Assembly: GCA_963791325.1 (NCBI GenBank)
Contig: CAWBRU010000019.1
Coordinates: forward strand, 62,001-126,000
DNA length: 64,000 nucleotides
Direction of reading: 5' to 3'
Source: JBEVJK01 sp963791325
GTDB taxonomy: Bacteria > Pseudomonadota > Alphaproteobacteria > Rhizobiales > Rhizobiaceae
The position numbers and the translations under genes are program-made. Shown here in pieces: positions 53,253-61,740 of this stretch. The first letter of the stretch is position 1. The number at the start of each line of letters is the position of its first letter. The notes beneath the pieces were generated by a model, which did not search any database, was not told the origin of the DNA, and was given only the letters and a program-made list of their open reading frames with translations.

Positions 53253-54518
53253 GTGACACAGTCAGCGCGGTCGACGACATTCGGCAAGGCACGGGCGCCG
53301 CATACGGTGATCATCGCCCGCGGCGAGGAGATCCGCTGCTTCACGGTGCGGCCCGCGCTGGTGGCGCTGTGCAGCGGCGCCTTGCTCCTGCTCGGGGCGC
53401 TCTATCTGCTGGCCACCGGCTACCTGGTGCTGCGTGACGACCTGATCGGGGCCGTCGCGGCCCGCCAAGCCCGCCTTCAGGAAACCTACGAGGATCGCAT
53501 TTCGACGCTGCGTGCCCAACTCGACCGCGTCACCAGCCGCCAGCTGGTCGACCAACAGCAGATGGCCAGCAAGCTGAGCGAGCTTCTGGCCCGCCAATCC
53601 TTGCTAAGCGAACGCCACGGCGATTTCGAACCGCAGCCGGGAACGACGATCGAACCGAACGGTTCGGTCTCGCCCGCGAAGCCCGACCGGCACGCCGAGG
53701 CCGGTTCGGCACTGGCCGCGCTGCGCACCGCCTTTGCCGCCGGCAGCGATGGGCAGCCGCTGCCGGCGCCGTTCGCCTTCTGGTCGACGCGCACCGCGAT
53801 CTCGACGGAGGCGGCGGCCGACCGCGCAGACCGCGTGTTCGTCGCGCTCAATCAGTCGCTCAGCACGATCGAGAGCGCGCAGCTCGACCGGGTCAACTCG
53901 CTGGCCGAGAACGCCGCGCAGGCCACCGATGCGATCAAGACGGCGCTGGCGGAGGCGGGGCTGTCCGCCGCGGTGGATTTCGATAAGGCCGATGTCGGCG
54001 GCCCGCTGGTGGCGCTGCCCGATCCGGTTGCCTTCGAGACCAAGATGCGGGCGCTCGACCAGGCCTTGGAGACCCTCGATGCCGTCAAGGCAAAAGTTCG
54101 CCGGCTGCCGATCGCCAACCCGGCCCCCGGCGCGCCGATCTCGAGCATGTTCGGCATTCGCCGCGACCCGCTTCTCGGCATTCCCGCGCTGCATGCCGGG
54201 ATGGATTTCCGTGTCGGCATGGGCAGTGCCGTGCACGCCACGGCCGGCGGCGTCGTGGTCAAGGCAGGCCTGCAAGGCGGCTATGGCCGCATGGTCGAGA
54301 TCAACCATGGCAACGGATTCGCCACCCGCTACGCGCATCTGAGCCGCACCGTGGTGACGGTCGGCGAGCGGCTTGGCGCCGGTGCGGTGGTCGGCTTCTC
54401 CGGCAGCACCGGCCGCTCGACCGGACCGCACCTCCATTACGAGGTGCGCCAGAACGGTCAGGCCGTCGACCCGCTGCGCTTCCTCAAGGTCGGCCGGACC
54501 CTGGCCGAGTTGCTGTAG
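53253..54518 (+). CDS. M23-family murein endopeptidase-like protein
   Basis: 421 residues from GTG 53253 (TTG at 53226 is an alternative). One N-terminal membrane helix (ALVALCSGALLLLGALYLLA), a coiled-coil region (about residues 65-130 and 190-280), then an M23/LytM domain: GMDFRVGMGSAVHATAGGVV, GYGRMVEINHGNGFATRYAH and GSTGRSTGPHLHYEVRQNG. The first Zn His (usually HxGxD) is present in ALHAGMDF, and the HLHYE motif is intact, so it may be an active endopeptidase. Membrane-tethered in the periplasm. Confidence 0.9.
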   Translation: MTQSARSTTFGKARAPHTVIIARGEEIRCFTVRPALVALCSGALLLLGALYLLATGYLVLRDDLIGAVAARQARLQETYEDRISTLRAQLDRVTSRQLVDQQQMASKLSELLARQSLLSERHGDFEPQPGTTIEPNGSVSPAKPDRHAEAGSALAALRTAFAAGSDGQPLPAPFAFWSTRTAISTEAAADRADRVFVALNQSLSTIESAQLDRVNSLAENAAQATDAIKTALAEAGLSAAVDFDKADVGGPLVALPDPVAFETKMRALDQALETLDAVKAKVRRLPIANPAPGAPISSMFGIRRDPLLGIPALHAGMDFRVGMGSAVHATAGGVVVKAGLQGGYGRMVEINHGNGFATRYAHLSRTVVTVGERLGAGAVVGFSGSTGRSTGPHLHYEVRQNGQAVDPLRFLKVGRTLAELL

Positions 54519-54603
54519 ATGAAGGGCGGCTTACCGACTTTTTGAATCGGCACTGCCTTCCAAGCCCCTGCTTCCGCCTGCCGCAGGCCTAAGATTGCCG
54601 GCG

Positions 54604-54639
54604 AGAAAAAAGGCGCGAAGCCCGAGGCCTCGCGCCTTT
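54604..54639 (-). terminator. Rho-independent terminator of clpA
   Basis: Arms AAAGGCGCGA (54609-54618) and TCGCGCCTTT (54630-54639) give a 10-pair stem with an 11-base loop. On the minus strand it is followed by a run of six Ts, 24 bases after the clpA stop. It could also serve the convergent M23 gene, with fewer Ts. Confidence 0.8.
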
Positions 54640-54662
54640 GTCGGAAGTGCCGCGCTGCAGGG

Positions 54663-57131
54663 TCAGGATTTGCGCGGCAGCTGCGGCACCAGGCTGCGCT
54701 TCACCCCGTCGCGCGGCGCGGCCGACGGCTTGCCCTTCTGCAAGGCAGGCTTTTTCGGCGCAGCCTTGCGCGGGCGGCGCGGGCTCGGATCCTTTTTCGG
54801 CTCTTCCTTCTTCGGCCTCACCGGCACCTCGTCGGCCAGGCTTTCGAGCTTCAGGCCGGTCTCGCCGGTCTCCTTCTTCTCGACCGTGACCCGAACGGTG
54901 CCACCCTTGCGCAGCTTGCCGAACAGCACCTCTTCGGCGAGCGGCTTCTTGATGTGCTCCTGGATGACGCGCCCGAGCGGACGCGCACCCATGCGCTCGT
55001 CATAGCCCTTGTCCGCCAGCCAGGCGACCGCTTCGGGCGACAGGTCGAAGGTCACGCCGCGCTCGGAGAGCTGAGCCTCGAGCTGCATCACAAACTTCTG
55101 CACCACCTGGTGAACAACCGGCACCGGCAGCGAGCCGAACGGGATGATGGCGTCCAGACGGTTGCGGAACTCCGGCGAAAACAGGCGGTTGATCGCCTCC
55201 ATGTCGTCGCCTTCCCGCTTCGAGGAGCCGAACCCGATCGCCGCCTTGGCCATGTCGGCCGCGCCGGCATTGGTGGTCATGATCAGGATGACATTGCGGA
55301 AGTCGATCTGCTTGCCGTTGTGATCGGTGAGCTTGCCGTGGTCCATCACCTGCAACAGGATGTTGAACAGGTCCGGATGGGCCTTTTCCACCTCGTCCAG
55401 CAACAGCACGCAGTGCGGATGCTGATCGACACCATCGGTCAGCAGCCCACCCTGGTCGAAGCCGACATAGCCCGGAGGGGCGCCGATCAGCCGCGACACC
55501 GTGTGGCGCTCCATGTACTCCGACATGTCGAAGCGCAGCAGCTCGACGCCCAGCGAGGCCGCGAGCTGCTTGGCGACCTCCGTCTTGCCGACGCCGGTCG
55601 GGCCGGAGAACAGGTAGCAGCCGATCGGCTTCTCGGGCTCGCGCAGGCCGGCACGGGCGAGCTTGATCGCCGAAGCCAGCGCCGAGATGGCCGTATCCTG
55701 GCCGTAGACGACCCGCTTCAGCTCGTCTTCGAGCGTGGCGAGCACCTTCTCGTCGTCTGCCGAGACCGTCTTCGGCGGGATCCGCGCCATGGTGGCGACG
55801 GTCGCTTCGATCTCGCGCACGCTGATCGTCTTCTTCCGCTTCTGCTCCGGCAGCAGCATCTGCGAAGCCCCTGTCTCGTCGATCACGTCGATCGCCTTGT
55901 CCGGCAGCTTGCGGTCGGAAATGTAGCGGGCCGACAGCTCGACGGCCGCCTTGATCGCGTCGTTGGTGTAGCGGACCTTGTGGAAGTCCTCGAAATAGGG
56001 CTTGAGCCCGCGCATGATAGCGATCGCGTCGTCGACGCTCGGCTCGTTGACGTCGATCTTCTGGAAGCGGCGGACCAGCGCCCGATCCTTCTCGAAGAAC
56101 TGGCGGAACTCCTTGTAGGTGGTCGAGCCGATGCAGCGGATCGCCCCCGACGAAAGCGCGGGCTTGAGCAGGTTCGACGCATCCATCGCGCCGCCGGAGG
56201 TGGCGCCGGCGCCGATCACGGTGTGGATTTCGTCGATGAACAGGATGGCGCCGGGATATTCCTCCAGCTCCTTGACGACCTGCTTCAGCCGCTCCTCGAA
56301 ATCGCCGCGGTAGCGGGTGCCGGCGAGCAGCGTGCCCATGTCGAGGGCAAAGATGGTGGCGTTCGACAGCACCTCCGGGACGTCACCCTCGACGATGCGC
56401 TTGGCCAGGCCTTCGGCGATCGCCGTCTTGCCGACGCCGGGATCGCCGACATAGAGCGGATTGTTCTTCGACCGCCGGCAGAGCACCTGGATGGTGCGGT
56501 TGATCTCGGATTCGCGCCCGATCAGCGGGTCGATACGGCCGGATTTGGCCTTCTTGTTGAGGTCGACGCAGTAGGCCGTCAGCGCATCCTGCTGCTGCTT
56601 CTTCTTGCCGCCCTCCTCCGCCTGGCCCTCGCCCGAACTGCCGGGCTGGTCCTCTTCGGCGCCGCGCGGCGAGCGCGATTCGCTGGCGCCCGGACGCTTG
56701 GCGATGCCGTGCGAGATGTAGTTGACCGCGTCGTAGCGGGTCATCTGCTGCTCTTGCAGGAAATAGGCGGCGTGGCTCTCGCGCTCGGCGAAGATCGCGA
56801 CCAGCACGTTGGCGCCGGAAACCTCCTCGCGGCCGGAGGATTGGACATGGATGACGGCACGCTGGATCACCCGCTGGAAACCGGCGGTCGGCTTGGAATC
56901 CTCGTCGTAGCCGGTGACGAGATTGTCGAGTTCGGTATCGATATAGTTGAGAACGGTCTGCTTGAGCTCGTCGAGGTCGACGTTGCAGGCGCGCATCACG
57001 GCGGCGGCATCGCCGTCGTCGATCAGCGCAAGCAGCAGGTGCTCGAGCGTGGCATATTCATGATGACGCTCATTGGCGAGAGTCAGCGCCTGGTGGAGCG
57101 CCTTTTCGAGGCCTTGCGAGAAAGCCGGCAT
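54663..57131 (-). CDS. clpA: ATP-dependent Clp protease ATP-binding subunit ClpA
   Basis: 822 residues. Clp-N repeats (residues 1-140), first AAA+ module with GDPGVGKTAIAEGLAKR and ILFIDEIHTVIG, second with GPTGVGKTEVAKQLA and VLLLDEVEKAHPDLFNILLQ. The C-terminal extension of about 60 residues after RKGGTVRVTVEKK is Lys/Pro-rich. ClpA unfolds proteins for ClpP, with ClpS as the N-end-rule adaptor encoded just upstream (six bases). Confidence 0.95.
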   Translation of the reverse strand: MPAFSQGLEKALHQALTLANERHHEYATLEHLLLALIDDGDAAAVMRACNVDLDELKQTVLNYIDTELDNLVTGYDEDSKPTAGFQRVIQRAVIHVQSSGREEVSGANVLVAIFAERESHAAYFLQEQQMTRYDAVNYISHGIAKRPGASESRSPRGAEEDQPGSSGEGQAEEGGKKKQQQDALTAYCVDLNKKAKSGRIDPLIGRESEINRTIQVLCRRSKNNPLYVGDPGVGKTAIAEGLAKRIVEGDVPEVLSNATIFALDMGTLLAGTRYRGDFEERLKQVVKELEEYPGAILFIDEIHTVIGAGATSGGAMDASNLLKPALSSGAIRCIGSTTYKEFRQFFEKDRALVRRFQKIDVNEPSVDDAIAIMRGLKPYFEDFHKVRYTNDAIKAAVELSARYISDRKLPDKAIDVIDETGASQMLLPEQKRKKTISVREIEATVATMARIPPKTVSADDEKVLATLEDELKRVVYGQDTAISALASAIKLARAGLREPEKPIGCYLFSGPTGVGKTEVAKQLAASLGVELLRFDMSEYMERHTVSRLIGAPPGYVGFDQGGLLTDGVDQHPHCVLLLDEVEKAHPDLFNILLQVMDHGKLTDHNGKQIDFRNVILIMTTNAGAADMAKAAIGFGSSKREGDDMEAINRLFSPEFRNRLDAIIPFGSLPVPVVHQVVQKFVMQLEAQLSERGVTFDLSPEAVAWLADKGYDERMGARPLGRVIQEHIKKPLAEEVLFGKLRKGGTVRVTVEKKETGETGLKLESLADEVPVRPKKEEPKKDPSPRRPRKAAPKKPALQKGKPSAAPRDGVKRSLVPQLPRKS

Positions 57132-57137
57132 TTTACC

Positions 57138-57491
57138 TCACTTCTTCTCCATCACGCATTGCAGCGGGTGCTGGTGCTGACGGGCAAAATCCATGACCTG
57201 GGACACCTTCGTCTCGGCCACTTCGAACGTAAAGATTCCGCATTCACCGACGCCGTGATTGTGCACATGCAGCATGATGCGGGTCGCCGCCTCGCGGTCC
57301 TTCTGGAAGAAACGCTCCAGCACATGGACCACGAACTCCATCGGCGTGTAGTCGTCGTTGAGGATCAGAACGCGGTAGAGCGACGGCTTCTTGGTCTTCG
57401 GGCGCGTGCGGGTAATGACTGCGGTGCCGCGGCTGGTGCCGTTGCCGCTGCCTCCTTCGCCATTCGCCATCCGTGCCGCGCTGTCAGACAT
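57138..57491 (-). CDS. clpS: ATP-dependent Clp protease adaptor ClpS
   Basis: 117 residues. A flexible N-terminus of about 35 residues, then the core: LYRVLILNDDYTPMEFVVHV (DDYT binding pocket), ATRIMLHVHNHGVGECGIFT and ETKVSQVMDFARQHQHPLQC. It delivers N-degron proteins to ClpA. ATG 57491 (MSDSAARMANG) is preferred; 57470 is an alternative, and the open frame far upstream is not supported. Confidence 0.94.
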   Translation of the reverse strand: MSDSAARMANGEGGSGNGTSRGTAVITRTRPKTKKPSLYRVLILNDDYTPMEFVVHVLERFFQKDREAATRIMLHVHNHGVGECGIFTFEVAETKVSQVMDFARQHQHPLQCVMEKK

Positions 57492-57655
57492 CACCCCACC
57501 GGTCGTCTCGGGTGCTTCCGCGTTCGCAACCCAACGAGTTGCAACATGTAGGTACTCACCGACAGATTTTAAGGCCTTCTTTTGCGCTGACAATATGGCC
57601 CAACGGGCAATCATCGCGGATTTGGCACAATCGTGATCGTGCCCGCCCGAGCAAC

Positions 57656-57689
57656 GAAAAAGCCCGGCCGCCTGCACGGCAACCGGGCC
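57656..57689 (-). terminator. Rho-independent terminator of the phasin gene
   Basis: On the minus strand GGCCCGG...CCGGGCTTTTT forms a stem (57662-57667 with 57683-57688) and a run of five Ts, 50 bases after the phasin stop. Confidence 0.7.
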
Positions 57690-57738
57690 CGAAAGACGGA
57701 CGTCGCCGCCCGCCGCTCCGCTGATCGGAGGAAGGCGC

Positions 57739-58068
57739 CTACCTCGGCGCGGCGGCGACCGCCTCGAACGGCTTATAGGCATCCCTGGCCACCTCGGCAT
57801 AGAGCTCGCCGAGGCGCGAGGCTTCCTGGATGAAGCTCTCATAGCTCTGCCTGGCATAATCGCTCTGCACCGCGAACGCCGCCTCGAGCGACTTGGCCGA
57901 GACCAGGCGCTCGAGTGCCGCGCTGCCCGCCTCGTAGGACTTCTTGGTGTAGTCGCCGGTCTCGACGGCAATCGCCTGCAGACCCTTCGACAGGGAGGTG
58001 AGGCTCCTCAGCCCGTTGTCCATGAGATCTTTGCCGAACCGGCCGGCGTCCTCGAATGTCTGCGTCAT
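57739..58068 (-). CDS. Phasin family protein
   Basis: 109 residues, helical, without Cys. Typical blocks GLRSLTSLSKGLQAIAVETG, DYTKKSYEAGSAALERLVSA and AFAVQSDYARQSYESFIQEA. Phasins coat polyhydroxyalkanoate granules. ATG 58068 (MTQTFEDAG) fits the family; the frame extends upstream over the putative operators and is not likely translated. PhaR-like sites lie at 58117-58148. Confidence 0.9.
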   Translation of the reverse strand: MTQTFEDAGRFGKDLMDNGLRSLTSLSKGLQAIAVETGDYTKKSYEAGSAALERLVSAKSLEAAFAVQSDYARQSYESFIQEASRLGELYAEVARDAYKPFEAVAAAPR

Positions 58069-58116
58069 CTCAGATGATCTGTCCTGATTGAGGGATGGGG
58101 TTGCAGCACGGATATG

Positions 58117-58148
58117 TGCAATGCACTTTTTTATTGTGCAACGCACAA
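58117..58148 (-). promoter_or_regulatory. Two PhaR-like operators upstream of the phasin gene
   Basis: TGCAACGCACAA (58137-58148) fits the rhizobial PhaR consensus TGCRNYGCASMA at every position. TGCAATGCACTT (58117-58128) fits ten of twelve. Their starts are 20 bases apart, about two helical turns, and 50-80 bases before the phasin ATG. Confidence 0.6.
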
Positions 58149-58223
58149 GGCGTCAATGGCCGCCAGCCTTCAAGCGGCCCCGCGATCGGCATTTTAACCA
58201 ATTCTGAATGATTCGGGCTGCAC

Positions 58224-58237
58224 CCCGCTGCAGCGGG
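58224..58237. promoter_or_regulatory. 14-base perfect palindrome between phasin and dacA-like genes
   Basis: CCCGCTGCAGCGGG lies about 100 bases before the D,D-carboxypeptidase start. It is a possible operator or small hairpin; nothing else links it to a known regulator. Confidence 0.3.
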
Positions 58238-58339
58238 TCAGAGTAAACGGATTGGTAACGCTGTTGACCTAGCTTCAGAGAACTATGAGGCCGGACCTTT
58301 GCCGCCTCCTGACATCGAAAACACCAAAGGACAGACGCA

Positions 58340-59707
58340 GTGCGACAGGCGTGGGCAGCCCTCTTCTCCAAACCGATCCAAGTCTTCCTCACCGCCGCGG
58401 TTGCGGCTTCGATCAGCGTCGCGGCAGCAGCCGAGAGCGGTGCGGCCACGGCCAGGTATGCGGCGATCGTGGTCGATGCCAGCACCGGCAAGACGCTCTA
58501 TTCGCAAAGTGCCGACGAGCCGCGCTTTCCGGCGTCATTGACCAAGATGATGACGCTCTATCTGACCTTCGAGGCGCTCTCGGCCGGTCGCCTGTCGCTG
58601 CAGAGCCAGGTGCCGTTCTCGGCGCAGGCGGCGGCCGAGCCGCCGACCAAGCTCGGCGTCAGGGCGGGCAATTCGATCACCGTCGAGACGGCGATCTACT
58701 CGCTGGTCACCAAATCGGCCAATGATTCGGCGGCCGCCCTGGGCGAGCTGCTCGGCGGCTCGCGGCAGAATTTCGCCCGGATGATGACCGCCAAGGCCCG
58801 CAGCCTCGGCATGACCGGCACCACCTTCCAGAACGCCAACGGCCTGCCCGATCCCAACCAGCGCACCACCGCCCGCGACATGGCCACCCTCGGCATGGCG
58901 CTGCGCGACAAATTCCCGCGCTACTACAGATATTTCTCGACCCGCTCGTTCACCTACAACAACCGCCGCATCGCCAACCACAACCGCCTGCTCGGCCGCA
59001 TCAAGGGCGTCGACGGGATCAAGACCGGCTACACCCGCGCTTCGGGATTCAACCTGGTCTCCTCGGTGTCGGATGGCGACCGCCGCATCGTCGCGGTGAT
59101 CATGGGCGGCGCCTCGGGCGGCTCGCGCGACGCCAAGATGGCCGATCTCATCCGCCAATACCTGCCGAAGGCGTCGTCGCAGGGCGGCACGCCGCCGCTG
59201 GTGGCGCCGATCGCGGCGATCGCCCAGGCGATCCTGCCCAAGCGCAACCCGCCGATGCCGGACCGGCGGCCCAAGGCCGAGGTGGTGGTGGCGACCGATG
59301 AGGATCAGGTGATTGCGGCCGAAGAGGCGCAGATCGCCGCCCAGCCGCCGGTGGAAGAGGTGGTCGAGACCAGCTCCGAGCCGGTGATGCAGGCCTACGC
59401 CGAGCCGATGCGCCGGCCCAAGGCCGCCATCGACGGGCTCAAGGCTGCGGCCGGCCAGCCATCCGGCTGGGCGATCCAGGTCGCCTCCTCGCCGAGCGAG
59501 AAGGAGGCCCGCGGCTTCCTGGCGACGGCCGCACGCAAGGTGCCGGGCGCCGTTTCGCAGGCCTCGCCGTTCACCGTTCCGTTCGAGAAGAACGGCACCA
59601 CCTTCTACCGGGCCCGGTTCGGCGGCTACGCCACCAAGACGGCGGCTTGGAACGCCTGCGGCGCGCTGAAGAAGAAGCACATCTCCTGCTACGCGATCGA
59701 GCAATAG
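58340..59707 (+). CDS. D-alanyl-D-alanine carboxypeptidase with C-terminal SPOR domain
   Basis: 455 residues from GTG, with AAAGGAC eight bases upstream. Signal peptide ending near residue 32. Penicillin-binding peptidase S11 motifs: SxxK as SLTK (Ser66, Lys69), SxN as KSANDS, and KTG in DGIKTGYTRASGF. A Pro/Glu-rich linker (residues 285-370) leads to a SPOR domain (GWAIQVASSPSEKEARGFLA ... YRARFGGYATKTAAWNAC) that binds denuded septal peptidoglycan. It trims the terminal D-Ala of stem peptides in the periplasm, probably at division sites. Confidence 0.93.
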   Translation: MRQAWAALFSKPIQVFLTAAVAASISVAAAAESGAATARYAAIVVDASTGKTLYSQSADEPRFPASLTKMMTLYLTFEALSAGRLSLQSQVPFSAQAAAEPPTKLGVRAGNSITVETAIYSLVTKSANDSAAALGELLGGSRQNFARMMTAKARSLGMTGTTFQNANGLPDPNQRTTARDMATLGMALRDKFPRYYRYFSTRSFTYNNRRIANHNRLLGRIKGVDGIKTGYTRASGFNLVSSVSDGDRRIVAVIMGGASGGSRDAKMADLIRQYLPKASSQGGTPPLVAPIAAIAQAILPKRNPPMPDRRPKAEVVVATDEDQVIAAEEAQIAAQPPVEEVVETSSEPVMQAYAEPMRRPKAAIDGLKAAAGQPSGWAIQVASSPSEKEARGFLATAARKVPGAVSQASPFTVPFEKNGTTFYRARFGGYATKTAAWNACGALKKKHISCYAIEQ

Positions 59708-59760
59708 CAGGTGCGGTGAGCCGAAGGAGGGGCTCCGGAATGTCTCTAGTCGAAGGAGAT

Positions 59761-60456
59761 CTAGTTGTGATCGGAGAGAAGGACGTCCTTGGCTTCGTTG
59801 ATGCGCGCGGCCAGAAAGGCGGAGCCGCCGACGTCGGGGTGCAGGCGCTGCATGAGGCTGCGATGGGCCTTACGGACCTCCGCCGCGGACGCCCCCGTTT
59901 CAAGACCAAGGACCTTGTAGGCCTCCTCCTTAGTCATGGCGCCCGAACCTGGCGCAGCACGCTGCCGCCCGCCGCGGTCCGCTTGCGCGTGTTCGCGCCA
60001 AGCGGCGAAGCGGCTGTCAAGATAAGTCTCAAGTAGCTGCCGGCTCTCGGCGTCGACGCCGCTCTCCTCGAGCAGCGACCGAAGCTCGGCCTCGCTCATC
60101 GCACCGAGCGAGCGGCCCTCGAAGCGGCCGGCAAGCACCACGCCTTCGAGCCGACCGGTGTCGTGGTCGAGTTCCATCTCGACCGCCGCGGTACGCACCG
60201 TCGAGCGCCGGCCCGGCGTCTTGGCCGCGCTGCGGCGGACGCGGCCGGCGGTGTACCAGCCGAACGCCACCGACACCAGAAGGCCGCCGATCCCGGCCCG
60301 GCCGACCAGCATCAGCCCGCCGCCGACCGCACCCAGCGCCAGCGGCCCGCTGAGGCGCAGCGTCTGCGCCAGCCTGGCGGCGTCGGCCTTGGCGAAAGCG
60401 ACGAGCAGCAGGCCCACCACCAGGACGACCGAGAACAGCCCGAGCAGCACGCTCAT
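59761..60456 (-). CDS. Membrane-anchored J-domain protein
   Basis: 231 residues. Hydrophobic helices at 4-22 and 35-70, a middle region with LDHDTGRLEGVVLAGRFEGR and LLEESGVDAESRQLLETYLD, and a C-terminal J domain (AYKVLGLETGASAAEVRKAH ... LMQRLHPDVGGS) with the HPD motif that stimulates DnaK. The HPDxGGS ending recalls Tim14/Pam18-like J proteins. It overlaps the VWA-like gene (ATGA). Confidence 0.9.
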   Translation of the reverse strand: MSVLLGLFSVVLVVGLLLVAFAKADAARLAQTLRLSGPLALGAVGGGLMLVGRAGIGGLLVSVAFGWYTAGRVRRSAAKTPGRRSTVRTAAVEMELDHDTGRLEGVVLAGRFEGRSLGAMSEAELRSLLEESGVDAESRQLLETYLDSRFAAWREHAQADRGGRQRAAPGSGAMTKEEAYKVLGLETGASAAEVRKAHRSLMQRLHPDVGGSAFLAARINEAKDVLLSDHN

Positions 60457-61187
60457 CCGGCCCCGCCCTTGAGATGCCGGATCATCAGCAGGTCTTCGGG
60501 CCGGCCCCGCGCGGCGAGCGCCGGCAGCCCGCCGGCGGCGAACACCGCCACTGCCGACAGAAGCTTGGCGAGGGCCGCCGCGGCGCTGCGGTCGAAGCGG
60601 AACCAGGCGCCCTTGGAGAGCCGGGCAAATTCCTTGTAGGCGGCCTCGACGGCGGGGGCGCGCCCTTCCTGAAACAGGAAGATCGGCACCCCATGCAGCC
60701 CGAGCTGGCCGGCTTTCTCGGCGAGCGCGTCGATGCTCTCCTCCATCGCATCGCCGATGAACACCAGCGCGTTGACCTTGGCCCGGCCGTGCTCGGCCAG
60801 CGCGTGGGCGAACACCTTGCCGATTTGGGTGTGGCCGCCCTGACAGGCAATGCCAGCCATCAGCCGCTTCAGCGCCTCGGTGTCGGCGACGAAGCGGGAG
60901 GCGCGGCACTCGCCGAAACCGCGGAAATAGACCAGCTGCACCGACAGCCGGCCGGCCTCGCCGACCGCGTCGAACATCTCGCCCTGCAAGGTGCAGGCAA
61001 GGTCCCAGGTCGGCTGGCGGCTCATCGTGGCATCCAGCGCAAGAATCAGCCGGCCGCCCTCGCTTTGGCCTGGCCGGGCCAGCGTACGCGCCTGGCGCAC
61101 AAAGGCGTCGATGGCGGCATTGTCGGAGCGCGGCCGCTCCGGCAGCGCCGCGGTCTTCTTCGGCAGAGCCGGCTTGTCGTCGCTCAT
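60453..61187 (-). CDS. VWA-like domain protein
   Basis: 244 residues (245 if the preceding ATG at 61190 is used). GRLILALDATMSRQPTWDLA resembles a von Willebrand A metal site with Asp but a weak MIDAS (DxTxS), followed by LVYFRGFGECRASRFV, ACQGGHTQIGKVFAHAL and VNALVFIGDAMEESIDALAE. No signal peptide or membrane segment until a weak hydrophobic stretch near 210-225. It is coupled to the J-domain gene, which suggests a common protein-quality function; none is known. Confidence 0.82.
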   Translation of the reverse strand: MSDDKPALPKKTAALPERPRSDNAAIDAFVRQARTLARPGQSEGGRLILALDATMSRQPTWDLACTLQGEMFDAVGEAGRLSVQLVYFRGFGECRASRFVADTEALKRLMAGIACQGGHTQIGKVFAHALAEHGRAKVNALVFIGDAMEESIDALAEKAGQLGLHGVPIFLFQEGRAPAVEAAYKEFARLSKGAWFRFDRSAAAALAKLLSAVAVFAAGGLPALAARGRPEDLLMIRHLKGGAG

Positions 61188-61239
61188 CATCTCAAGATGT
61201 GGCCTTCGCAGCCGCCTTGCAAGTCGGCTCGGTTGGTCC

Positions 61240-61674
61240 TCAGAGCAGGCCCAGTTCGGCCAGCGCGCGCCGGAGCTGCGGCGGCATGGCCGCCAAGGCT
61301 GCACCGTCGGCGAGGTCTGCAGGCGCCTCCTCGACGCGCAGATAGCGCCAGCCCTGGAACGGGCGTCGCGGCTGCCACTCGGTCCGCACCACGGCCGGGT
61401 CGAGCACCAGATGGCAGCGGCCTACACCCTCCCCGTCGACGAACGGGCGCACCTCGCGCAGGCTCTGGCGGCACTGCACGCTGCCCTTGATCACCCAATA
61501 GAGCGAGCCGCCATCGACCAGCGCCTCGGCCCGGGCCGGCACCATCCGCGTGGTGTGCCAATGCTCGGCCGGCTCGCCTTGCCGGCGGCGCGCCTCCAGC
61601 CGCGAGGCGATCCACTGTTCGAGATCCTCGACGCTGTCGCAGCCGACGCAGAGTTTGACGAGATGGAGGGACAT
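61240..61674 (-). CDS. DUF1489 family protein
   Basis: 144 residues. HLVKLCVGCDSVEDLEQWIA, GGSLYWVIKGSVQCRQ, DPAVVRTEWQPRRPFQGWRY and LRVEEAPADL are the family's conserved blocks. Cytoplasmic, restricted largely to Alphaproteobacteria, function unknown. It is 52 bases before the VWA-like gene and probably in the same transcript. Confidence 0.92.
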   Translation of the reverse strand: MSLHLVKLCVGCDSVEDLEQWIASRLEARRRQGEPAEHWHTTRMVPARAEALVDGGSLYWVIKGSVQCRQSLREVRPFVDGEGVGRCHLVLDPAVVRTEWQPRRPFQGWRYLRVEEAPADLADGAALAAMPPQLRRALAELGLL

Positions 61675-61740
61675 CGGCCGAACTTGCCGGCGCTTGCTCG
61701 GCCGGTCAACCGCCGGCGGCGATTTCCACAGCCGCCGCGG

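Noticed and set aside
54954..57551. 865-codon open frame antisense to clpA and clpS
   Set aside because: Complement of strongly conserved AAA+ genes; no start signal and no motif.
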